Part shown: piece after piece, positions 35,926-45,533 of the stretch
Layout: each line of letters starts with the position of its first letter
Numbering within the stretch: position 1 is the first letter of the stretch
From: Sphaerisporangium cinnabarinum
GTDB taxonomy: Bacteria; Actinomycetota; Actinomycetes; Actinomycetales; Cellulomonadaceae
Length of the DNA: 64,000 nt
Direction: 5' to 3'
Assembly: GCA_003052455.1 (NCBI GenBank)
Contig: QAPD01000022.1
Coordinates: 1-64,000 of the forward strand
Notes under the pieces: generated by a model
Seen by the model: the letters and a program-made list of their open reading frames with translations, nothing else
What the model was told of the DNA's origin: nothing
Database searches by the model: none
Translations under genes and position numbers: made by a program

Positions 35926-37521
35926 TCAGAACGGCCAGACGAGCGGCACGTACAGGACCGCGGCCGCGAGGAAGACGAGGGCGAGCGGCAGGCCGAGGCG
36001 CCAGTAGTCGCCGAACCGGTACCCGCCGGGCTGCAGGACCATGAGGTTGACGGGCGTGGCGATCGGGGTGAGGAACGCCGCCGCACCGGCGACGGTGAGC
36101 GCCATCATGAACGGCAGCACGCTCACGTCGAGCGTCTGCGCGAACGACACCGCGACGGGCGCCATGACGAGGACCGTCGCGACGTTCGAGATGAACTGCC
36201 CGAGCACGAGCGTGAGCACGCACACCACGAGCAGCGCGAGGCGTGGCGACCCGTCGCCCGTGAGCCGGAGCACGAGGCCGGCGATCGCCTCCGCCGCCCC
36301 GGACGAGACGAACGCCGCGGACAGCGGGATGAGCGCCGCGATGAGCACGACGGTGTCCCACGAGATCGCGCGGAACGCCTGCGGCACGGTGACGACGCCG
36401 GTCACCACGAGGGCGCCCGCGGCGAGCAGGCCGACGATGACGGGCGGGACGACGCCCGTCGCGAGCAGCACGATGGTCACGACGAGCACGGCGAGGCAGC
36501 GCCGCCACCCGCGGCCCAGCGGGACGCCGCGCTGGAGGCTGCGCGCCGAGTCGACCGCGAGGACGTCCGGCGACTGCGTGTACCGGTGGAGCGCGTCCCA
36601 CGGACCGCGCACGAGCACGGCGTCGCCGGGCTGGAGGGTCAGCGTCCCGGACGCCCGCTCGGCGTCGGACGCCGACGGGTGCCCCTCTCCGCGGCGCAGG
36701 GCGACGACGACGAGCCCCTCGTCACGCGTCGTCATGCCCGGGCTGACGGTGCGCCCGACGAGGGACGAGCGCGGCGCGATGACCACCTCGACGACCCCGG
36801 TGCCGCCGGTGAACAGGCGACCGGTGTCGAGGTCGGGCGTGTAGCTCTCGCGCCACGAGCGCACGCGCTCGCGCGGGTCGGTCGCGGTGTCGGCCAGGTG
36901 CTCGGGCACGCGCTCGGGCAGCAGCCGGTCGCCGAGCGTCACGACGAGCACGGCCGTGGCGAGGACGAGCGGGACGCCGACGAGCGCGAACTCGAAGTAG
37001 CCGAACTCGCGGCCGCCGGCCTCCGCCGCCGCCTCGGAGACGATGATGTTCACGGGCGTGCCCGTGAGGGTGAGCAGCGACCCCGCGCCGGCGGCGAACG
37101 CGAGCGGGATGAGCATGCGCGACGGCACGATGCCGGCGCGCGCCGCCGCGACCACCGCGACGGGGAGCAGCGCCGCGACGGCGCCGTTGATGCTGATGAC
37201 CGCCGCGAGCAGCGCCGCGACGCCCACCATGAGCGTGAGCAGGCCCGCGCGCCCGAGCGACGCGCGCCGCTCGAGCCACTGCCCGATCCACGCCGTGACG
37301 CCGGTCGCGTCCAGCGCCTCGCTGAGCACGAAGAGCGACGCGATGAAGAGCACGATCGGGTCGCTGAAGCCGCCCAGCGCCTCGTCGAGCGGGAGCACGC
37401 CCGTCGCCCACAGCGCGACGGGCACGAACAGCGCGACGACGACGAGCGGCAGGCGGTTCGTCATGAAGCCCACGACGGCGAGCGCCAGGATCGCGAACGT
37501 GGCGACCAGCGGGTCGATCAT
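35926..37521 (-). CDS. SLC13/DASS-type sodium symporter-like permease with internal TrkA-C domains
   Basis: This 531-residue membrane protein has two clusters of helices around a soluble insert. The first cluster includes AILALAVVGFMTNRLPLVVVA and the SNA-like SINGAVAALLPVAVVAA, and LLTLTGTPVNIIVS carries one of the paired GTPxN motifs. The insert (about 220-320) contains a TrkA-C-like region (VVEVVIAPRSSLVGRTVSPG, LTLQPGDAVLVRGPWDAL). The second cluster has GQFISNVATVLVMAPVAVSF and LTPIATPVNLMV. The layout fits SLC13-family anion transporters of the SAC1 or sulphate type. The substrate may be sulphate, phosphate or a dicarboxylate. GAGAGGGGG precedes the ATG. Confidence 0.85.
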   Translation of the reverse strand: MIDPLVATFAILALAVVGFMTNRLPLVVVALFVPVALWATGVLPLDEALGGFSDPIVLFIASLFVLSEALDATGVTAWIGQWLERRASLGRAGLLTLMVGVAALLAAVISINGAVAALLPVAVVAAARAGIVPSRMLIPLAFAAGAGSLLTLTGTPVNIIVSEAAAEAGGREFGYFEFALVGVPLVLATAVLVVTLGDRLLPERVPEHLADTATDPRERVRSWRESYTPDLDTGRLFTGGTGVVEVVIAPRSSLVGRTVSPGMTTRDEGLVVVALRRGEGHPSASDAERASGTLTLQPGDAVLVRGPWDALHRYTQSPDVLAVDSARSLQRGVPLGRGWRRCLAVLVVTIVLLATGVVPPVIVGLLAAGALVVTGVVTVPQAFRAISWDTVVLIAALIPLSAAFVSSGAAEAIAGLVLRLTGDGSPRLALLVVCVLTLVLGQFISNVATVLVMAPVAVSFAQTLDVSVLPFMMALTVAGAAAFLTPIATPVNLMVLQPGGYRFGDYWRLGLPLALVFLAAAVLYVPLVWPF

Positions 37522-37607
37522 GGGGCCCCCTCTCGGACGTCGTCAGGATGCCACGACGGCCCGGACGACGAGGCGGGCGGAATAGTGACGCCGCGGGTGC
37601 GTTGTCG

Positions 37608-38255
37608 ATGACCATGACGACTCTCGGGATCATCGGCGCAGGCAACATCGGCTCCCAGGTGGCGCGGGCCGCCGTCGGGCAGGGGTACGACGTGGTCATC
37701 GCGAACTCGCGCGACCCCCGCACGCTCGACGACCTCGTGGCGGAGCTCGGGCCGCGGGCGCGCGCGGCGACCGCGGAGGAGGCGGCGCGGGCCGCCGACG
37801 TCGCCGTCGTGGCGGTGCCGTTCCACGCCTACCGCGACGTCCCGGTCGAGCCGCTCGCGGGGAAGATCGTGCTCGACACGAACAACTACTACTGGGAGCG
37901 CGACGGCCACGTCGAGGCGCTCGACCGCGGCGAGACGACGTCGTCGGGCCTGCTCCAGGAGCACCTGTCGGCGTCGAAGGTGGCGAAGGCGTTCAACCAC
38001 ATCCAGGCGCCGCACATCACGACCGACGGCACGCCCGCCGGGACGCCGGGGCGCCGCGCGCTGGCGACGTCGAGCGACTTCCCCGAGGCCGCCGCGTGGG
38101 TCGAGCGGTTCTACGACGAGCTCGGCTTCGACAGCGTCGACACGAGCCCGCTCGCGGAGTCGTGGCGCGTCGAGCGCGACCGCCCCGCGTACGTCGCGCG
38201 GCAGGACGCCGACGAGCTGCGGGCCAACCTCGCACGCGCCCCGCGCACGATCTGA
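37608..38255 (+). CDS. NADPH-dependent F420 reductase-like / NAD(P)-binding oxidoreductase
   Basis: This 215-residue protein is a single Rossmann domain with TLGIIGAGNIGSQVARAAV at the N-terminus and IANSRDPRTLDDLVAELG, where NSRDP fits NADPH phosphate binding. AADVAVVAVPFHAYRDVPVE, IVLDTNNYYWERDGHVE, and KVAKAFNHIQAPHI follow. These segments match the group annotated as NADP oxidoreductase coenzyme F420-dependent. The shortness and the missing C-terminal helical domain leave the substrate open. The ATG at 37608 or 37614 may be the start. No clear ribosome binding site is present. Divergent from the SLC13 gene. Confidence 0.75.
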   Translation: MTMTTLGIIGAGNIGSQVARAAVGQGYDVVIANSRDPRTLDDLVAELGPRARAATAEEAARAADVAVVAVPFHAYRDVPVEPLAGKIVLDTNNYYWERDGHVEALDRGETTSSGLLQEHLSASKVAKAFNHIQAPHITTDGTPAGTPGRRALATSSDFPEAAAWVERFYDELGFDSVDTSPLAESWRVERDRPAYVARQDADELRANLARAPRTI

Positions 38256-38276
38256 CCGTCCCCGCACGGCCCCCGG

Positions 38277-41200
38277 TCAGTCCTCGCCGTAGAAGACGCG
38301 CTCCATGACGGTGCGAGCCCGGCGGGCCGTGCGGAGGTAGTGCTCCTCCAGCTCGGCGCCCGTGTCGACGCCCGGCAGGTCGAGCACGCGCGCGAGGCCG
38401 TTGAGCGCGAAGCGGTCGTGCGGCAGCACGTCCACCGTCGTGCCCGTCGTGCGCCCGGACCACAGCACGAGCGCGCTGCGCAGGCGCGACGCGAGGTGCC
38501 ACGCCTCGCCGAGGGTCGCGGCGTCGTCGGGGTCGACGAGCCCGACGTCGACCGCGGCGTCGAGCGCGTCCACCGTGGACGTGGTCCGCAGCGCGGGGAC
38601 CTCGTGGGCGTGCTGGAGCTGGAGGAGCTGGACGGTCCACTCGACGTCGGAGACCCCCCCGCGCCCGAGCTTGAGGTGCCGCGACGCCTCCACCCCGCGC
38701 GGGAGCCGCTCCGCCTCGACCCGGGCCTTGATGCGCCGCACCTCGCGCACGTGCGCGAGGTCGAGACCTCCGGCCGGGTAGCGCCGCTCGTCCACGACCC
38801 GGGTGAACGCCTCGCCGAGCCCGGCGACGTCGCCCGCGACGGGCCGCGCGCGCAGGAGCGCCTGTGCCTCCCACACGCTGGACCAGCGCTCGTAGTACTC
38901 GGTGTACGACGCGAGCGAGCGCACGAGCGGGCCGTTGCGCCCCTCGGGCCGCAGGTCGGCGTCCACGGGCAGCGCGGGCTCCGGCCCGACGGCGGACAGC
39001 AGCTGCCGCAGCCGCGTCGCCGCGGCGAGCGCGTACGCCTGGGCGGCGTCGCCGGCAGCGCCGGGCGCCGGGTCGTGCACGAACATGACGTCGGCGTCCG
39101 AGCCGTAGCCCATCTCCCGGCCGCCCAGGCGCCCCATCGCGACGACGAGCAGCCGCGACGGCGCGGACGACGGGTCCGGCGCGTCGTAGCCGAGCTCGTC
39201 GCGCGCGACGAACTCCGCGACCCGGAGCGCGCCCGCGAGCACGACGTCCGCGGCGTCGGAGATGCTCCGCGCGGCGTCGACCGGGTCGACGACGCCGAGC
39301 AGCTCGGCGGCGCCCGTGCGCGCGAGCTCGCGTCGGCGCACGGCGCGCAGGCTCACCGTGGCCGGCTCGACCTCGTCGGCGCGCGTGAGGATCGCGTCGG
39401 TCTCCGCCGCGAGGCGCTCGATGCCGCGCGGGACGAGGTCGGCGTCGCCCGCCAGCCAGCGCACGGACTCGGGCGAGCGGCCGAGCGCGTCGGCGATGTA
39501 GCGCGAGTTCGACAGCAGGTGCGCGAGCCGCTGCGCCGCCGACCCGGAGTCGCGCAGGAGCTGGAGGTACCAGTGCGTCGTGCCGAGCGTCTCGGAGAGC
39601 GTGCGGAACGCGAGCAGCCCGGCGTCCGGGTCCGCACCCTCGGCGAACCAGCCGAGCATCACGGGCAGGAGCTGGCGCTGGATGGCGGCACGGCGGCTCA
39701 CGCCCTCGATGAGCGCGGTGACGTGCCGCATGGCGCCGGCCGGGTCGCGGTAGCCGATGGCGGCGAAGCGGGCCTTCGCGGCCTCCGGCGCCAGGCTCAC
39801 CTCGTCCGGCGAGAGCTGCGCGACGACCGGCAGGAGCGGCCGGTAGAAGATCTCCTCGTGCAGGCCGCGCACCTCGCGCCGCGTCGCGCGCCACCGCTCG
39901 GTGAGGCCCTCGGCGCCCTCGGTCCGCATGCCGAGGGACCGGGCGAGACGGCGCAGCTCGTCGTCGGCCGTCGGGAGCAGGTGCGTGCGCCGGAGCCGGA
40001 AGAGCTGGATGCGGTGCTCGAGCGAGCGCAGGAAGCGGTAGCAGACGCCGAGCCGGGCCGCGTGCTCGCGCCCCACGTACCCGCCAGCCGCGAGCTCGGC
40101 GAGCGCGGTGAGGGTGCTGCGGCTGCGGATCGAGTCGTCGGACCGCCCGTGCACGAGCTGGAGCAGCTGCACCGTGAACTCGACGTCGCGCAGGCCGCCC
40201 TTGCCGAGCTTGAGCTGGCGGTCCGCCTCCGCGGCGGGCACGTGGGCCTCGACGCGGCGGCGCATCGCCTGCGAGTCCTCGACGAAGTTCTCGCGGCCCG
40301 CCGCCGACCACACGAACGGGGCGATCGCGTCCTCGTACGCGCGCCCGAGGTCGCGGTCGCCCGCGACGGTGCGCGCCTTGAGCAGCGCCTGGAACTCCCA
40401 CGTCTTGGCCCAGCGCTCGTAGTACGCGACGTGGCTCGCGAGCGTGCGCACGAGCGGGCCCTGCTTGCCCTCGGGTCGCAGCGCGGCGTCGACCTGCCAC
40501 AGGGCGGGCTCGCCGGACGTGCCCGAGCACACGCGCGCGAGGCTCGTCGCGAGGCGCGCCCCCACGGTCGTGGCGTACGCCTCGTCGAAGCCCTCGGCGG
40601 GCTCGACGACGTAGATCACGTCGACGTCGGAGACGTAGTTGAGCTCGCGCGCCCCGCACTTGCCCATGCCGACGACCGCGAGGCGCACCCCCGCGCCGTG
40701 GTCGTCGAGCTCCGCGCGCGCGACGGCGAGCGCGCCCTCGAGCGCGGCAGCCGCGAGGTCCGCCAGCGCGGCGCCGACCGCGGGCATGCGCGTCAGCGGG
40801 TCGGTCACGGTGAGGTCCGTCGCCGCGATGCGCAGGATCCGCTCGCGGTAGGCGCGGCGCAGCGCGTCGACCCGCTCGGGCCCCGGCTCGTCCGCGACCG
40901 GGACGGCGGCGTCCGGGTCGGCGCCCACGGCGCGCAGGAGCTCGGCCCGCACGTCGCCCGCGGCCACCCCGGTGCCCGGCGCCGGGTCCGCGACGACCTC
41001 GAGCAGCGCAGGGCGCCGCACGACGTCGTCGCCGAGCGCGACCGACGCGCCGAGCACCGCGAGCAGACGGTCGCGCGCCGGGCCGGGCCGCAGGGTGCCG
41101 CGCGCGAGGTCCGCGAGCGCACCGCGCGCCTCGACGTCGGGGCGCAGCGCGCCCGCGAGGCGCACGACCTGCAGGAGCGCGAGGTCCGGGTCGGCGGCCT

Positions 41201-41435
41201 GGCCGAACGCGGCGAGCAGCTCGTCGTCGACGACGCCCGCCGGGTCGGCCGCACCGGCCTCCGGACCGTCGTCGTCGGGCCGGGCACCGGGGTCGAGCAG
41301 CAGCGCCAGGTCCGGGTCCGCGAGCAGGCCGGCCGAGCGCGTGATGTCGGCGAAGCCGAACCGCGCGAGCCGACCCGTGAGCGTGGGCCGGCGGGAACCG
41401 CCGGACCGACCGGACGTCGTCGTGGACCCGCTCAC
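38277..41435 (-). CDS. glnE: Bifunctional glutamine synthetase adenylyltransferase/deadenylyltransferase GlnE
   Basis: GlnE adds AMP to glutamine synthetase when nitrogen is plentiful and removes it when nitrogen is scarce. The 1052-residue protein holds two nucleotidyltransferase domains. The first has GMGKCGARELNYVSDVDVIY (catalytic GxxxxxELxxxSDxD) and the second has AMGRLGGREMGYGSDADVMF. Each is followed by an RPEGKQGPLVRTLAS- or RPEGRNGPLVRSLAS-type block and a KLGKGGLRDVEFTVQLLQL or KLGRGGVSDVEWTVQLLQL block. The GTG start overlaps the glnA2 stop by four bases, so it is translationally coupled to glnA2. Its target, GlnA1 with Tyr402, is encoded 6.5 kb away. Confidence 0.96.
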   Translation of the reverse strand: MSGSTTTSGRSGGSRRPTLTGRLARFGFADITRSAGLLADPDLALLLDPGARPDDDGPEAGAADPAGVVDDELLAAFGQAADPDLALLQVVRLAGALRPDVEARGALADLARGTLRPGPARDRLLAVLGASVALGDDVVRRPALLEVVADPAPGTGVAAGDVRAELLRAVGADPDAAVPVADEPGPERVDALRRAYRERILRIAATDLTVTDPLTRMPAVGAALADLAAAALEGALAVARAELDDHGAGVRLAVVGMGKCGARELNYVSDVDVIYVVEPAEGFDEAYATTVGARLATSLARVCSGTSGEPALWQVDAALRPEGKQGPLVRTLASHVAYYERWAKTWEFQALLKARTVAGDRDLGRAYEDAIAPFVWSAAGRENFVEDSQAMRRRVEAHVPAAEADRQLKLGKGGLRDVEFTVQLLQLVHGRSDDSIRSRSTLTALAELAAGGYVGREHAARLGVCYRFLRSLEHRIQLFRLRRTHLLPTADDELRRLARSLGMRTEGAEGLTERWRATRREVRGLHEEIFYRPLLPVVAQLSPDEVSLAPEAAKARFAAIGYRDPAGAMRHVTALIEGVSRRAAIQRQLLPVMLGWFAEGADPDAGLLAFRTLSETLGTTHWYLQLLRDSGSAAQRLAHLLSNSRYIADALGRSPESVRWLAGDADLVPRGIERLAAETDAILTRADEVEPATVSLRAVRRRELARTGAAELLGVVDPVDAARSISDAADVVLAGALRVAEFVARDELGYDAPDPSSAPSRLLVVAMGRLGGREMGYGSDADVMFVHDPAPGAAGDAAQAYALAAATRLRQLLSAVGPEPALPVDADLRPEGRNGPLVRSLASYTEYYERWSSVWEAQALLRARPVAGDVAGLGEAFTRVVDERRYPAGGLDLAHVREVRRIKARVEAERLPRGVEASRHLKLGRGGVSDVEWTVQLLQLQHAHEVPALRTTSTVDALDAAVDVGLVDPDDAATLGEAWHLASRLRSALVLWSGRTTGTTVDVLPHDRFALNGLARVLDLPGVDTGAELEEHYLRTARRARTVMERVFYGED

Positions 41436-42769
41436 AGGACCTGGAGGAACCGCTTCAGCTCGAACGGGGTGACCTGCGCGCGGTACGCGTCCCACTCCTG
41501 GCGCTTGTTGCGCAGGACGAAGTCGAACACGTGCTCGCCCAGCGTCTCGGCGACGAGCTCGGAGCCCTCCATGATGCGGATCGCCTCGTCGAGGGACTGC
41601 GGGAGCGGCTTGATGCCGAGCGCACGACGCTCCGCGTCCGTGAGCTCCCAGACGTCGTCCTCGGTCTCCTCGGGGAGCTCGTAGCCCTCCTCGATGCCCT
41701 TGAGCCCGGCCGCCAGCATGACGGCGAACGCCAGGTACGGGTTGGTGGCCGAGTCGAGCGCGCGGTACTCCACGCGGCTCGAGTTGCCCTTGCCCGGCTT
41801 GTACATGGGCACGCGCACGAGCGCGGAGCGGTTGTTGTGGCCCCAGCACACGTAGCTGGGGGCCTCGGCGCCGCCCCAGAGGCGCTTGTACGAGTTCACG
41901 TACTGGTTGGTGATCGCGGTGATCTCCGCGGCGTGGACGAGCAGGCCCGCGATGAACTGGCGCGCCGTCTTGGACAGCTCGAACTGCGCGCCGGGCTCGT
42001 GGAACGCGTTGCGGTCGCCCTCGAAGAGCGACAGGTGCGTGTGCATGCCCGAGCCGGGGTGGTCGGCCATCGGCTTGGGCATGAACGACGCGAACACGCC
42101 CTGCTCGAGCGCGACCTCCTTGACGACCGTGCGGAACGTCATGAGGTTGTCGGCCGTGGTCAGCGCGTCGGCGTAGCGCAGGTCGATCTCGTTCTGCCCC
42201 GGCCCCGCCTCGTGGTGGGAGAACTCGACGGAGATGCCCATGGACTCGAGCATCGTGATCGCGGCGCGCCGGAAGTCGTGCGTGCTCCCGCGCGCGAGGT
42301 GGTCGAAGTACCCGCCCTGGTCGACCGGGACGAGCGGCGACCCGGCGTCGGCCGGCTGGTTGAACAGGTAGAACTCGACCTCGGGGTGCGTGTAGAACGT
42401 GAACCCCTTGTCGCTCGCCCGGGCGAGCGCACGCTTGAGGACGTTGCGGCTGTCCGCGAGGGACGGCTCGCCGTCGGGCGTGAGGATGTCGCAGAACATG
42501 CGCGCGGTGCCGTGCCGCTCGCCGCGCCACGGGAGCACCTGGAACGTCGTCGGGTCCGGCTTGGCGATCATGTCGGCCTCGTACACGCGTGTGAGGCCCT
42601 CGATCGAGCTGCCGTCGAACCCGATCCCCTCGGCGAACGCCGACTCGAGCTCCGCCGGCGCGATCGCCACCGACTTGAGCATGCCGAGCACGTCGGTGAA
42701 CCAGAGCCGGATGAAGCGGATGTCGCGCTCCTCGACCGTGCGGAGCACGAACTCCTGCTGCCTGTCCAT
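41432..42769 (-). CDS. glnA2: Glutamine synthetase-like protein GlnA2
   Basis: The 445-residue product starts MDRQQEFVLRTVEERDIRF, as mycobacterial and streptomycete GlnA2 do. It carries all main glutamine synthetase blocks: GIGFDGSSIEGLTRVYEADM, HPEVEFYLFNQPAD, SHHEAGPGQNEIDLRYADAL, KPMADHPGSGMHTHLSLFEG and NRSALVRVPMYKPGKGNSSR. The adenylylation tyrosine is missing: the matching site is DDVWELTDAERR, with Trp where GlnA1 has Tyr402. GlnE should therefore not regulate it. GlnA2 proteins have been linked to minor glutamine synthesis or polyamine use. ATG 42769 is preferred over 42778 by homology. It is divergent from nadE and coupled to glnE. Confidence 0.92.
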   Translation of the reverse strand: MDRQQEFVLRTVEERDIRFIRLWFTDVLGMLKSVAIAPAELESAFAEGIGFDGSSIEGLTRVYEADMIAKPDPTTFQVLPWRGERHGTARMFCDILTPDGEPSLADSRNVLKRALARASDKGFTFYTHPEVEFYLFNQPADAGSPLVPVDQGGYFDHLARGSTHDFRRAAITMLESMGISVEFSHHEAGPGQNEIDLRYADALTTADNLMTFRTVVKEVALEQGVFASFMPKPMADHPGSGMHTHLSLFEGDRNAFHEPGAQFELSKTARQFIAGLLVHAAEITAITNQYVNSYKRLWGGAEAPSYVCWGHNNRSALVRVPMYKPGKGNSSRVEYRALDSATNPYLAFAVMLAAGLKGIEEGYELPEETEDDVWELTDAERRALGIKPLPQSLDEAIRIMEGSELVAETLGEHVFDFVLRNKRQEWDAYRAQVTPFELKRFLQVL

Positions 42770-42792
42770 GCGGTACATCCTGCCTGATCCGT

Positions 42793-42808
42793 GTGACGAA
42801 CGGGTGAC
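42793..42808. promoter_or_regulatory. Direct repeat GTGAC-N6-GTGAC upstream of glnA2/nadE
   Basis: Two GTGAC boxes lie 11 bp apart in the 116-bp divergent glnA2-nadE gap. Each fits the gTnAc half of the GlnR pattern, but no GaAAc partner box is present. It is a weak candidate site. Confidence 0.3.
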
Positions 42809-42885
42809 ACGGTCGTGTCCTGGACGTCGTGCCGCGGGGCGGCCCCCCGGACGAGCCGTCCCCCCTGCTCGTCTAGGGTGGACGC

Positions 42886-44589
42886 ATGGCTGATCTGCGC
42901 GTCGCGCTGGCACAGGTCGACACGTGCGTGGGGGACCTCGACGGCAACGCCGCCCTGGTCCTCGAGCGCACCCGGGAGGCCGCGGCCGCGGGCGCGCAGC
43001 TCGTCGCCTTCCCGGAGATGACCCTCACCGGCTACCCCATCGAGGACCTCGCGCTGCGGGCGTCGTTCCGGCGCGCGGCGTGGGACGCCGCCGCGGGCAT
43101 CGCGGCCCGGCTCGACGCCGAGGGGCTGGGCGCCGTCACCGTCGTGCTCGGCACCGTGGGCACCTCGGGCGCGCCGCGCGGTGCGGGCGCCGCGGAGCGC
43201 GAGGCCTCCGGCTCCCCCGCCGACCTCCCGACCAACCGCGCCGTCGTGCTGCGCGACGGCGTCGTGCAGGCCGCGTACGACAAGCACCACCTGCCCAACT
43301 ACGGCGTGTTCGACGAGTTCCGCATCTTCGCGCCCGGCGAGACGACGACGGTCGTCGAGGTCGAGGGGCGCCGCGTCGGCATCGCGATCTGCGAGGACAT
43401 CTGGCAGGACGGCGGCCCCGTCGCCGAGATGGCGACGCTCGACGAGGCGGGGAACGGGCTCGACCTGCTGCTCGTGCTCAACGGCTCCCCGTACGAGGAG
43501 GGCAAGGGGCACGTCCGCACGGACCTCGCCGCGCGCCGCGCGCGCGAGGTGAGCGCCCCGGTCGCGTACGTCAACCTCGTGGGCGGCCAGGACGACCTCG
43601 TGTTCGACGGCGGCTCGTTCGTCACCGACGCCGCGGGCACGGTGGTCGCGTCGTCGCCGCAGTTCGTGGAGGACCTGCTCGTCTGGGACCTCCCCGCCGA
43701 CGGTGCCCCGCGCGGGCCGCGCGCCCCCGAGCTGCACCCGGACGAGGAGGTGTACCGGGCCTGCGTCACGGGCCTCGCGGGCTACGTGCGCAAGAACGGC
43801 TTCCGCTCGGTCGTGCTCGGCGTCTCGGGCGGCATCGACTCGGCGCTCACCGCCGCCGTCGCCGCGGACGCGATCGGGGGCGAGAACGTCGTCGGCGTCT
43901 CGATGCCGTCGCGGTACTCGTCGGACCACAGCAAGGACGACGCGGCCGACCTCGCGAAGCGGCTCGGCGCCGACTACCGCGTCCAGCCCATCGCGCCCAT
44001 GGTCGAGGCGTTCCAGGGCGAGCTCGCACTGGAGGGCGTCGCGGAGGAGAACCTCCAGGCGCGCGTGCGCGGCGTGATCCTCATGGCGATCTCCAACCGC
44101 GAGGGCCACCTCGTCATCGCGCCCGGCAACAAGTCCGAGCTCGCGACCGGGTACGCGACGATCTACGACGCCGGCAGCATCGGCGGGTTCGCGCCGCTCA
44201 AGGACGTCGACAAGTCGCGCGTGTGGCAGCTCGCGCGCTGGCGCAACGACGCCGCGCTCGACCGCGGCGAGATCCCGCCCATCCCGGAGTCGTCGATCAC
44301 CAAGCCGCCGTCGGCGGAGCTGCGCCCCGGCCAGACCGACCAGGACTCGCTGCCGCCCTACGACCTGCTCGACGAGGTCCTCGACGCCTACATCGAGCAC
44401 GCCGAGGGACGCGCCGAGCTCCTCGCCCGCGGGTTCGACCCCGAGGTCGTCGACAAGGTCGTGACGCTCGTCGACCGCGCCGAGTGGAAGCGTCGCCAGT
44501 ACCCGCCGGGCCCCAAGGTCACGGCGCTCGCGTTCGGCCGCGACCGCCGTCTGCCGATCACGAACCGCTGGCGCGAGCCGCTCGCCTGA
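42886..44589 (+). CDS. nadE: Glutamine-dependent NAD+ synthetase
   Basis: This 567-residue enzyme amidates deamido-NAD to NAD. The N-terminal nitrilase-type glutaminase domain (1 to about 265) shows its triad in FPEMTLTGYPIEDL (Glu), YDKHHLPNYGVFDEFR (Lys) and GIAICEDIWQDGG (Cys). The synthetase domain (from about 285) has the PP-loop VVLGVSGGIDSALTAAVAAD, the SMPSRYSSDHSKDDA block, the GNKSELATGYATIYD block, and SSITKPPSAELRPGQTDQD. TAGGGT (42874-42879) lies six bases before the ATG. Ammonia made in the first domain is channelled to the second. Confidence 0.96.
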   Translation: MADLRVALAQVDTCVGDLDGNAALVLERTREAAAAGAQLVAFPEMTLTGYPIEDLALRASFRRAAWDAAAGIAARLDAEGLGAVTVVLGTVGTSGAPRGAGAAEREASGSPADLPTNRAVVLRDGVVQAAYDKHHLPNYGVFDEFRIFAPGETTTVVEVEGRRVGIAICEDIWQDGGPVAEMATLDEAGNGLDLLLVLNGSPYEEGKGHVRTDLAARRAREVSAPVAYVNLVGGQDDLVFDGGSFVTDAAGTVVASSPQFVEDLLVWDLPADGAPRGPRAPELHPDEEVYRACVTGLAGYVRKNGFRSVVLGVSGGIDSALTAAVAADAIGGENVVGVSMPSRYSSDHSKDDAADLAKRLGADYRVQPIAPMVEAFQGELALEGVAEENLQARVRGVILMAISNREGHLVIAPGNKSELATGYATIYDAGSIGGFAPLKDVDKSRVWQLARWRNDAALDRGEIPPIPESSITKPPSAELRPGQTDQDSLPPYDLLDEVLDAYIEHAEGRAELLARGFDPEVVDKVVTLVDRAEWKRRQYPPGPKVTALAFGRDRRLPITNRWREPLA

Positions 44590-44644
44590 CGACGGCGGCA
44601 CCCCGCGCGTCGTCCGCCCCCTCCCGCACCCAGGAAAGGCCGTC

Positions 44645-45493
44645 ATGTCTGCTCACACCGCCCCCGAGCCCGCCGCGACCGGCGGCACGGGACCGCGCCG
44701 CGTCCGCGTGCACCACCTCGCCGAGGCCAAGGAGCGCGGCGAGAAGATCACCATGCTCACCGCCTACGACGCGGTGACCGCGCGCATCTTCGACGACGCG
44801 GGGATCGACATGCTGCTCGTCGGCGACTCGATCGGCAACACGATGCACGGTCACGCGTCGACCCTGCCCGTCACGGTCGACGACCTCGTCCCGCCGGCCC
44901 GGGCCGTCGCCCGCGCCGCGCGCCGCGCGTTCACCGTCGTGGACCTGCCGTTCGGCTCGTACGAGGCGGGCCCGGAGCAGGCGCTCGCGACCGGCGTGCG
45001 GTTCCTCAAGGAGACGGGCGTGAGCGCGGTCAAGCTCGAGGGCGGCCGACGCGTCGCGGCGCAGATCCGTGCGCTCACGGACGCGGGCATCCCCGTCGTC
45101 GGGCACCTCGGCTTCACGCCGCAGTCCGAGAACCTGCTCGGCGGCCCGCGCGTCCAGGGGCGGGGCGACGACGCCGCGGAGCGCCTCAGCGAGGACGCGC
45201 TCGCCGTGGCCGAGGCGGGCGCCGTCGCGGTCGTGCTCGAGATGGTGCCGGTCGAGGTCGCCGCACGCGTCACCGAGATCCTGCGCATCCCCACCATCGG
45301 CATCGGCGCGGGCGCGGCGTGCGACGGCCAGGTGCTCGTGTGGACCGACATGGCCGGGATGACGGACTGGTCGCCCCGGTTCGCCAAGCGCTACGCCGAG
45401 ATCGGCGCCGCGCTCGGCCAGGCGGCGGCCGACTACGCCGCCGACGTGCGCGGCGGGACCTTCCCCGACGACGCGCACAGCTTCGCCCGCTGA
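44645..45493 (+). CDS. panB: 3-methyl-2-oxobutanoate hydroxymethyltransferase
   Basis: PanB adds a hydroxymethyl group from methylenetetrahydrofolate to 2-oxoisovalerate, the first step of pantothenate synthesis. The 282-residue TIM barrel shows ITMLTAYDAVTARIFDDAGI, LLVGDSIGNTMHGHASTLPV, VVDLPFGSYEAGPEQAL, VKLEGG, GHLGFTPQSEN and a late IPTIGIGAGAACDGQVLVW. Metal and substrate residues in DSIGN and GDS are kept. GGAAAGG precedes the ATG. It follows nadE by 55 bp and is on the same strand, so they may be cotranscribed. panC is not in the window. Confidence 0.95.
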   Translation: MSAHTAPEPAATGGTGPRRVRVHHLAEAKERGEKITMLTAYDAVTARIFDDAGIDMLLVGDSIGNTMHGHASTLPVTVDDLVPPARAVARAARRAFTVVDLPFGSYEAGPEQALATGVRFLKETGVSAVKLEGGRRVAAQIRALTDAGIPVVGHLGFTPQSENLLGGPRVQGRGDDAAERLSEDALAVAEAGAVAVVLEMVPVEVAARVTEILRIPTIGIGAGAACDGQVLVWTDMAGMTDWSPRFAKRYAEIGAALGQAAADYAADVRGGTFPDDAHSFAR

Positions 45494-45498
45494 CCTCT

Positions 45499-45533
45499 CG
45501 GTGCGGGCGCCGGGTCACCCCGGGCCCGCACCG
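45499..45533. terminator. Hairpin between panB and the convergent amidase gene
   Basis: CGGTGCGGGC (45499-45508) pairs with GCCCGCACCG (45524-45533), with a further CGGG/CCCG pairing inside. The right arm lies within the last codons of the amidase gene. Confidence 0.65.
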
